The notes under the pieces were generated by a model. It was not told the origin of the DNA. It searched no databases and saw nothing but the letters and a program-made list of their open reading frames with translations. Of a stretch of 64,000 nucleotides of DNA, positions 57,059-64,000 are shown piece after piece (positions within the stretch are counted from its first letter, which is position 1; each line of letters starts with the position of its first letter). The stretch spans positions 1-64,000 of the forward strand of contig SAUG01000162.1 in the NCBI GenBank assembly GCA_011316305.1, in the 5' to 3' direction. The DNA is from Rusavskia elegans (lineage: Eukaryota; Ascomycota; Lecanoromycetes; Teloschistales; Teloschistaceae). The translations under genes were made by a program, and so were the position numbers.

Positions 57059-57790
57059 AAAAGTACCGTCCCCCCGAGCATCCAGGAAATAGAGGGGAAA
57101 ATCACGAAAGGGGAGAGCAAGCCAGATTCGGGCAGCAGATGGAGAATTGCGGTGAAGGATATCTCGAAATGATAGGGCAGCTAGGGACATGTTTGGGATT
57201 GAGAATCATATCGAAACCTTCAAGTGTTAGGGCTTATCAGACGAAGGCGACGATCCTTCAACCCAAACCCAGCTTTGAGATTCCATCCCCTGGTGTACGG
57301 AAGGGAGTGTAGACTCAATAACATCCGGGCGAAGGGCCGAAGAACATCGTCACAAGGGAAAGCAATCACCTTTATTCATATCTCTCAACCGTCATCGACA
57401 TCTGAATATCAAAATGACTTCTCCATATCGTCATATCTTCCATAGAATAGATGCTCGCTTGAATTACTACAAAAGTTCATCCCAACGCCGCGATGCATAG
57501 CAACCAACCCCTTCGTAACCTCATCCAGTCCTTCCCTATATGTGATCTCGTAATCTTCATGATCGTCCTACACATGATCTCGTCACGTCTCCCAATCCAC
57601 CCACTCCCCCACTTATATTCTTCCTTCCCCCTTTCACCATCCCATCCCCTCCCATCTCCTCCTATCCCATCCCCTCTCCGCTCTCGCCTCCCCGCTTCCC
57701 GCTTCCCCCTTTCCCCTTTCACCATCCCATCCCTCCCATCCCCTCATCCCATCCCCTCCCCCCTCCCTCCTTCACCAAAAAACACCCCAA
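57059..57790. other. 3' region with long pyrimidine tract
   Basis: Contains a C/T-rich low-complexity tract (about 57575-57850) built from CCCATCCCCTCCC-like units, overlapping the 3' end of the next gene. No gene supported. Such tracts can form H-DNA and stall polymerases. Confidence 0.7.
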
Positions 57791-57850
57791 TCAATCCCAC
57801 CTCCTCCCAACCTCCACCTCCCCAACCTCCCTCCTCCTCCTCTCCTCCGC
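57575..57850. repeat. degenerate polypyrimidine minisatellite (TCCCATCCCCTCCC-like)
   Basis: Mostly C and T on the plus strand, with irregular 10-15 base units repeating TCCCATCCC and CTCCC. Part of it (57791-57850) codes the Arg/Glu-rich end of the minus-strand gene at 57791-58307. Copy-number variable by nature. Confidence 0.75.
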
Positions 57851-58307
57851 ACTAACAGCCTCCAACGTATCCGTCCTCGTCTGTGCCCTCTGTCTATCCA
57901 ATTCCCTCCCTAATTTCCCCTTCGCGGAATTTCTAGCCGCTTGGGCGCGTTCCTATATCAAATCCTTAGCGTCGCGAGTCGCCACATCAAGATCAATATC
58001 AACGGAGTGAGTGCATGATAAGAGAACAGAAGGGAGGTAGAAGGGAGGGAGGGAGAAAGGGGAATGAATATACCTCAGCAGCCCTAGCAGCCGCACTCCT
58101 CGCATCGTTCCCACCTCCCGCGGTAGAGGCAGATCCTAATGTCCGCCCTTGCCCTTGGCCTTGGGTTGTGGCGGTTTTCGGTATTTGCGCGCGAGGGGTT
58201 TGGCTTTGGGGTGGTGGGGCGGAATGAGAAGAGGAAGAGCCGATGACGCGGCCGGGGGTGGAGAAGTTGTCGGGTTTGTTGGAGGAGCGGGAGCAGAGGT
58301 TTCCCAT
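57791..58307 (-). CDS. small predicted myristoylated/palmitoylated protein, 131 aa
   Basis: Two exons: 58307-58074 and 57952-57791 (121-bp intron). Starts MGNLCSRSSNKPDNFSTPGRVIGSSS, with Gly2 and Cys5: the consensus for N-myristoylation plus palmitoylation, so it should sit on membranes. A Pro/Ser-rich linker, the conserved motif DARSAAARAAEERAQAARNS (joined across the intron), a basic helix (GKLGRELDRQRAQTR) and a Arg-rich end follow. Small proteins of this layout are conserved in filamentous fungi, but their function is not established. Neighbour of PRP5 in the same orientation, not obviously co-functional. The end of the gene overlaps a repetitive C/T-rich tract, so the last residues may vary. 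Confidence 0.72.
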
Positions 58308-58706
58308 TTTGGGGGGTTCGATGTGGGGTGGGGTTTGGGGGGGAAGATAAGGTGGTTTGGAGGAGAGGGAGAGGGGGAGGGAGGGATGAGAGGTTGTTAT
58401 GTGGATGGTTGGTAGATTGGTGGTAGTGAAGAGAGCAGTATTAAAAGGTTAAGGAAGTGGAATGCGCTTGGCAAGGGGATATTTGAAGTGAAGGGATGAT
58501 ATGGGAGTTGGTTGGAGGAAAGATAATTAATTACAGTACTCGAGTACACCTTCGTTGATTTGTCTCATGTCTTATGTGGAAGGAAGGTTGTGATCTGAGA
58601 GTATTCGATCGAAGCACGTATTCAGATATCTACTCCACCATTCCCAAAAGGCTCTCGAAGATCCCTTAAACATACTTCAACTTACAAAATTCTCTCAAAC
58701 ACGCAT
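58308..58706. other. spacer between lipidated protein and PRP5
   Basis: About 400 bp, GA-rich at 58320-58390, otherwise unremarkable. 3' UTR of PRP5 and promoter of the small protein gene. Confidence 0.6.
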
Positions 58707-61700
58707 CTAAACAACATTGTATCGCCCACTAGCCGGCGCTCGGGCATCACTGTCCGCCGCAGCAATCGTTCCCTCCTTCAACAATCGCATAAGCTCCCTC
58801 ATAGCATTCGTGACAACGACTTCTGTATCTCCCTCCACCAAGATGTACAACTTGGGATTCTCGCCGGCTTGGGGTTCTTTGCCGGTTGCGTAGAAGCTGC
58901 CTTTCGTCGTGATGGAAGTGCCGGTGGCTTCGAGGATCTTGGCGACGTTGGTACGGTTGGTGACGGCCCAACGAGCTTTTTCTGTGATAATGTTAGCGTA
59001 TCTGAGAATGGGCTGCGGAAGGGAAATGACTTACGGGGAAAGTCATTGATCTCCAGCGTTGCATGGAAGGCACCTGCATCCGGTCCCTTGTTGTCAATCG
59101 GTACCCCCTGTCGAAGTTCCCGGTTTTGGCTCAAACGGTTGTGGATGTTGGCAACAGCTGCACTAACTTTGCTCAGAGGGTTCTTTGTGTCAGCAGCAGG
59201 AACCTCAGTCTTATGGACGGTGATCTTGCCATCGAGATCGATGCCCTTAGGAACCCCAGGTAATGGTGCTGGCGGAGCGGTTGATGCAGATTGTACAGCT
59301 GAAGCCGCTTTGGTGATGAGGTCGTCGCCCGTATCTTTCTCCTTTTCTTCTTTCTCGTCATCTTCTCCATCATCGCCAGTCTTGTGGGTCTTGCGTTCAC
59401 GAGCCCGAGCTGCATCACGTTCCTGATCCAGACGTTCAAGACCTTTGCCGCCGAACCCTGAGCCACTGACCTTCTCTTTGCCAGATTTGACCTTATCGAT
59501 GAAGCCATCCGCTAAATTTCGTAAGTCTTCGGGAATCTCTCGATCACTCTGCTTCAAAGCTTTCACGATGTCCACTGAATATCGGTCTTGCTCAGGGGTG
59601 ACGAACGTCACGGCGGTGCCTGTATTCCCAGCACGACCGGTCCGGCCGGCGCGATGCACATAGTCTTCCAGATGGTTTGGCGCGTCGTAGTTGACGACTA
59701 GCTTCAGTTGCTTGACGTCCAAGCCACGAGCAGCAACCGAGGTGGCAATCATAATCGGAACAACGCCGGCTTTGAAGTCGTCGATGGTAGAATCACGGTC
59801 GATTTGGTCCTTGCCACCATGAATGGACATACAAGGGTAGCCTTTCCGCATGAGATCTTTGAGTAATCCATCTGCTGCTTCTTGTCTGTCCACAAAGATC
59901 AACGCCCGGTCATCTTCATTCTTTTCTTCTTCGTAGAGATTTCCAAGTAATTCGAGCAAACGGATGAACTTTGTCTCCTCAGTGCGGACTTCGACGATCT
60001 GAGTGATCTCCGGTGCAACTACACTTCGACCGCCGACTACAATCTCGATTGGTTTGGCGAGGACCTTGCGAGCCAATGACTCCATCTGTCGGGGAAAGGT
60101 CGCGGAGAACAGGACCGTTTGACGATCTGGTCGGATGTTGGCCATGATCTTCATGACTTGGGGCTCAAAACCCATGTCGAACATCCGGTCAGCTTCATCG
60201 AGAACGAGATAGGTGACTCGCCGAAGGTTTGTCACTCGACCAGAGTTGGCGGCCAACAGATCAATCATACGGCCAGGTGTGCATACGATGATTTCCGCGC
60301 CGCGTTTGAGGTCTGCTATCTGATCCTTGATTGGAGCACCTCCATAAGCACACACTGCTCGGAGGTTGAGAGCCTTCAGGAACGGCTTGCACTCTTTGTG
60401 AATCTGGGTCGCCAATTCACGTGTTGGAGTCATGACGAGCCCCACTGGGCCGTCCAGGGAATCGATCGGTCTCTGATCTTTGATATGTCGGAACATTGGT
60501 AGCAGGAATGCAATAGTCTTCCCAGAACCTGTTTTGGCTACGCCTATGACATCCCGGCCTGACATGATGGAAGGAACTGCCTGCGTTTGGATGGAGGTAG
60601 GTCTCTCGTACCCGAGTTTCTGAATGACTTCCAGCGACTGGGCACCTAGCCCGCATTGTGACCATTTCTGGACGGGCTTTGGCGCATCGATGCCTCGAAT
60701 TTTGATTCCATCAAGCTCTAAGCGGAGATCAGCGACCTCTTCATCGGTCATTTCTGTCAACTCTGACGGCTCATGGTAGAAATTCTTCCTGAATGCCTGA
60801 TAGTTCAGTTTTGCGTGATTAACAGTGGGCAAGTCTTTCTTCTTTTTCTTGCTAGCCATTGCAAGAAAATCATCTGGATCAACAGCGACCGTATTGAGAT
60901 CCACATCATCATCCCCGAATATCGCTTCCGGCTGTTGATGCTTGCTCTTGGAAATCTTGATACCATTTGACTTCTTGGGTGCAGTCATCGGGTCCCCCAG
61001 ACCAGTCATGAAAGCATCTAGAGGATCTTCTTCTTCGGCTGGTTCTGCAGCTAGATCTACAGCAGCTTCTTGTGGAGCATCCGCCGTGGTAACATCACCG
61101 TTCATTGCAGGTTCCCGAGATGCTGTCGCCACGGGCTCTTCCCCAGCTTGATATGCAAGGCTCTGTTCTTGTAGACGTTCCTCACGCTTCTCAGCAGCAG
61201 CTCTGGCGGCCGCAGCCGCTTCTTCTTCAGTGCCAGCGTCTTGCATATCTTCGTCATCGTCGTCTTCTTCGCCATCAACCTTTGCACCGTCAGCCATTGC
61301 AGCATCGTCATTCGTCACAGTGTCCTCCGGCGGCGGGGTTGGAAGTTTCTCGAAATTCTTGCGAGATCCTTCTTCTTCTTCTCCGAAATCAAGGCCAGGT
61401 TTGGCTCCCGTTTTGTCTCCTTCAGTTGCCGATTTAGTGGATAGCCCGAAGCCGCTGACATTTCCACGAGCTTTCAGCGGCACGGCAGGAGACGCTTTTC
61501 CTAGCCAAAGGTAAGCGGATGAGCTCAAAGAGGTCATTGAGGGATGACGGAGCTCACCTGATGATCCATTCACTGTGGCTATGGAGTGGTTAGCTTTGGG
61601 ACCAGTACTTAGAGATTTCAAGGTGGCGGACGTTTTAGCAACTTCTGGCAACGCAATATCTGTGCCAAGCTTCGTCGCACTGGTAGCTCCAGTCGTGGCT

Positions 61701-62547
61701 TTTTTGACAATTGCCTTTGGGTCAAACTTTCCAGCGTACGGTTTGGGAGAAGCACCTTCATTCACTTCTGAGGCCTCTGAAGACGGCAAGGTGACAGGAG
61801 AAGCATTCGCTTTTTTGTCCATCTCGTCGAGAAGACTGCGCGTCCCTCCTGCTGCATCTAGTTCTTCTTGCTTGCGGGTTTTTTCGGCGACTTGCTTTTG
61901 TTTCCAAGCTTCAAACTTCGCCAATCTTTCCGCTTTCTTCTCCTCTTCGGTTTGTCCTGATGCTGTGGGTTTCTTGGGGGTCTGGAGTGCACGCCCTTGA
62001 TTAATACAGTATCGGTGTATAGCAAAAGCTCTCTGACTTACTACTTCGCCCTTGGCGCCAGCCGGCCGGTGAGTCCTATCTCGACTGCCATCACGTCTTT
62101 CCCTTCGCCTAGAATCAGTAGACCCGTCCCTTCTTCGACGTGGATCTCGAGAACCATCACGCTTAGCTCGAATGTCTTTGTCCCGGCTTCTCCGACGGCT
62201 GTCCCTCCCTACGTCCCGATCTCTGGACCGTCGTCTGTCCTTCGATCGATCTCGCCGGGCGGATCTATGGTAATCCTCCTCATATCGATCTCGTGAGCGA
62301 TCACGGTGGGATCTCGGATCGTGGTCTCGGTATCGACGCTAGAGAAGCAGACATTAGCAGTGTGGCAGTGATAGCGAAGCGATGTGGAACATACATCTGG
62401 ACTCCTAGACCGACTTCTTCGCCGATGACTCCTCCCGTCATCCCGCCGGCTCCTATGGTGACGGTCTCCCTCCCGACGAGAGCGTTTGGATGAAGAGTAG
62501 GAGCTGCCTACAGGAGATGGTGAGCGAGGGTCCCCGGGGCGAGCCAT
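58707..62547 (-). CDS. PRP5: PRP5 DEAD-box pre-mRNA splicing helicase, 1223 aa
   Basis: Four exons: 62547-62395, 62338-62042, 61981-59035 and 58981-58707 (introns of 56, 60 and 53 bp). The N-terminus (about 150 residues) is an RS-type region rich in Arg, Ser and Asp ([14 protein letters not shown]...). A Lys/Glu-rich coil and acidic linker follow ([20 protein letters not shown]). The Q-motif/DEAD core has AKTGSGKT (Walker A, about 633-639), [20 protein letters not shown] (about 745), SATFPRQM, and the C lobe with RGLDV and HRAGRTGR. The C-terminus ([25 protein letters not shown] and [15 protein letters not shown], in parts) is specific to Prp5. It remodels U2 snRNP for branch-site selection. 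Length is as in other fungi. Head to head with the HMG gene. Confidence 0.94.
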
Positions 62548-62929
62548 GCCCACGGCCTAATTAGTGAGTTGTACTTCAACTTTACTGCAAGGGCCAAAGC
62601 TCAGTCGACGCGGACCATCTAAGATCTCGTTACTGTACTTTGAAGCAAGCGCTATGATCTTATCAAAGATGGCCGAGGGATTTATGTATTGGGGGTCGTG
62701 CTTTGAGTGCAGGTACTTGTATGTGTCGAAGTGGAGTTGGAGCGCAGCAAATGTGTCATAAGGCGTAGGGCTGCACTACTCATACAGCGCATGCCACTAT
62801 ACCCTTTAAGTTCCCAGCCATCCCATTACTCCCAAGGGACACGCGATGGAGCAGGATTGAAGGCCTGTCGCAAGACCGCTCCATTCCTCGCCTTGCTTCA
62901 ATTGCCACTCACTTCCAGCTGCAGCGCTC
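62548..62929. promoter_or_regulatory. bidirectional promoter of PRP5 and the HMG-box gene
   Basis: 382 bp between divergent starts. No defined element recognised. Confidence 0.4.
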
Positions 62930-64000
62930 ATGATTGTCCAAACACATCGAGCTTTGGCTCGCCTCTTTCACTGCAGCCCTCAATGTCTCGACAAGTACGG
63001 TCTCACAGCTCTTGGCCTTAATCTCACACGCGTAGCTTTGCGACGACCCGACCTTGGACGCCATGAAGCTACAGGAATACTCAGACCCGCTCTCCAAACG
63101 CCACCCCTCTATAGGTCATATGCGACAGATGCAGTGTCAAGACCGAAAGCTCATACTGGTCGGACTACAAGTGCCCCAAGAAAGAAAACTGCCACCGCCA
63201 AAACCACCGCCCCAGCCACCGGCGTAGGGTCGGGAGCAGCAACTAGCAAGCCGGCGACGAAGAAGACGAAACCCAAAGCGAAATCCAAGTCCAAGCCCAA
63301 GCCCAGAACGAAAGCCAAGTCGTCAAAGGCACGCAAAAAGTCACCAAAGACCAAAGCTAAACCTACAAAGAAGAAGAAGGCTTTGAAACCTGAGGAGAAG
63401 GAGCGCCTCGTCGTCAAAGAGCTCAAAGCAAAAGCTCTGTCTCCTCCCAAAAGAGTCGCAAACTCTGCATTCGCCGTGCTCCTCGCCGAGAGACAGCGGG
63501 AGGCAAGGACATTCGAGGGTTCGGGCTCCGTTGCCAAAGAATGCAGCAAAATATACCGGTCATTCACACCCGAACAACGAGAGGTAAATACAATTCAGCA
63601 GCCATTCAGAGTGTTACTGAAATTCTAATCCCAATAGCATTACAATCATATCGCCAACCACAACAAGGCGTCCTATGACTCCACGTATCGGAACTGGATC
63701 CTATCACACAGCCCAATACAAATTTTGGAAGCGAATACAGCTCGTGCAGCACTCAAGAAGCGATCGAAGTCGCCCAGGTCATGGCCGAAGCTTCGAGACG
63801 AGCGGCTAGTCACAGGCTTGCGGACATCGTTCGCCAAATTCAACGCTCAGCGGCACCGTTCCGGCGATTTTGCGGGAATGAAGCTTGGTGAAGCAGCAAA
63901 GCTGATCGGTGCTGAATGGCGGGCACTGAGTGAAAATGATAAAAAAGTAAGTCTTATGGAACTATCATGGCAAGCGGTTGCTGATATGTGGGTGTTTCTA
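62930..64000 (+). CDS. mitochondrial HMG-box protein, partial (cut by window end)
   Basis: ATG at 62930. Exons 62930-63583 and 63638-63946 (54-bp intron); a GTAAGT donor at 63947 leads to a further exon outside the window. The N-terminus is Arg-rich without acidic residues (MIVQTHRALARLFHCSPQ, RVALRRPDLGR), typical of a mitochondrial presequence. A Lys/Pro/Ala/Ser-rich linker with AKTKKS-type repeats follows. Then comes an HMG-like helical box (SAFAVLLAERQREARTFEG, RSFTPEQREHYNHIANHNKASY) and a second HMG-like segment (RTSFAKFNAQRHRSGDFAGM, IGAEWRALSENDKK). This matches the Abf2/mtHMG class, which packages mtDNA. The 3' end is missing, so stop and full length are unknown. Confidence 0.82.

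Noticed and set aside
1..64000. CRISPR arrays, bacterial operons, riboswitches
   Set aside because: No regularly spaced direct repeats; gene structure with spliceosomal introns is eukaryotic, and no riboswitch-like fold was seen.

Overview
The window looks like a chromosome segment from a filamentous ascomycete (Pezizomycotina; Dothideomycetes would fit, but I cannot fix the class from sequence alone). The reasons are 42-123 bp spliceosomal introns with GTATGT/GTAAGT donors and CTAAC/CTGAC branch sites, an AT-rich block with the signature of repeat-induced point mutation (RIP), and a protein set typical of that group (RGS-LOV photoreceptor, Iml2, Cox19, Npr3, a short myristoylated protein). 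All gene models were spliced by hand. Except where stated, the exon lengths sum to whole codons and the protein reads through every junction.

Bases 1-6400 are an accessory, transposon-derived block. It is extremely AT-rich and nearly lacks CpA and TpG. It holds a RIP-destroyed retrotransposon Gag whose zinc-knuckle ligands have all become tyrosine codons. GC-rich AGCCG-type repeats and a foldback element lie in or beside it. Bases 6400-13430 are a transition zone: a decayed DUF7708/NACHT-like STAND gene, a decayed Hsp70-like gene, and a divergent pair of orphan genes (10328-11508 minus, 11737-13425 plus).

From about 13.7 kb to the right edge the sequence is gene-dense euchromatin with housekeeping genes. 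In order: an RGS-LOV blue-light photoreceptor; a large uncharacterised Ser-rich protein; a Cys-containing orphan; the remodeler CHD1; the ribosome recycling ATPase RLI1/ABCE1; splicing factor PRP40; TRAPPII subunit TRS65; an Mpv17/PMP22 protein; phosphoglycerate kinase; proteasome lid/TREX-2 subunit SEM1; IML2; a secreted Cys-rich protein; a kelch-like single-pass membrane protein; COX19; NPR3 of the SEACIT/GATOR1 complex; a predicted myristoylated/palmitoylated small protein; splicing helicase PRP5; and, cut by the window end, a mitochondrial HMG-box protein. A gene-poor gap (45.4-49.6 kb) contains one tRNA-like pol III unit.

Several genes form head-to-head pairs with short shared promoters (orphan pair, CHD1/RLI1, PRP40/TRS65, SEM1/IML2, PRP5/HMG). 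The genes are not an operon or a single pathway. Splicing (PRP40, PRP5), mitochondrial function (COX19, Mpv17-like, HMG box) and chromatin/translation core functions recur by chance of synteny. The most unusual items are the tyrosine-converted zinc knuckle, the orphan pair beside decayed STAND and Hsp70-like genes, a possible alternative C-terminus of RLI1, 8- and 12-nt microexons, and a dispersed repeat shared between the accessory edge and an intergenic gap.
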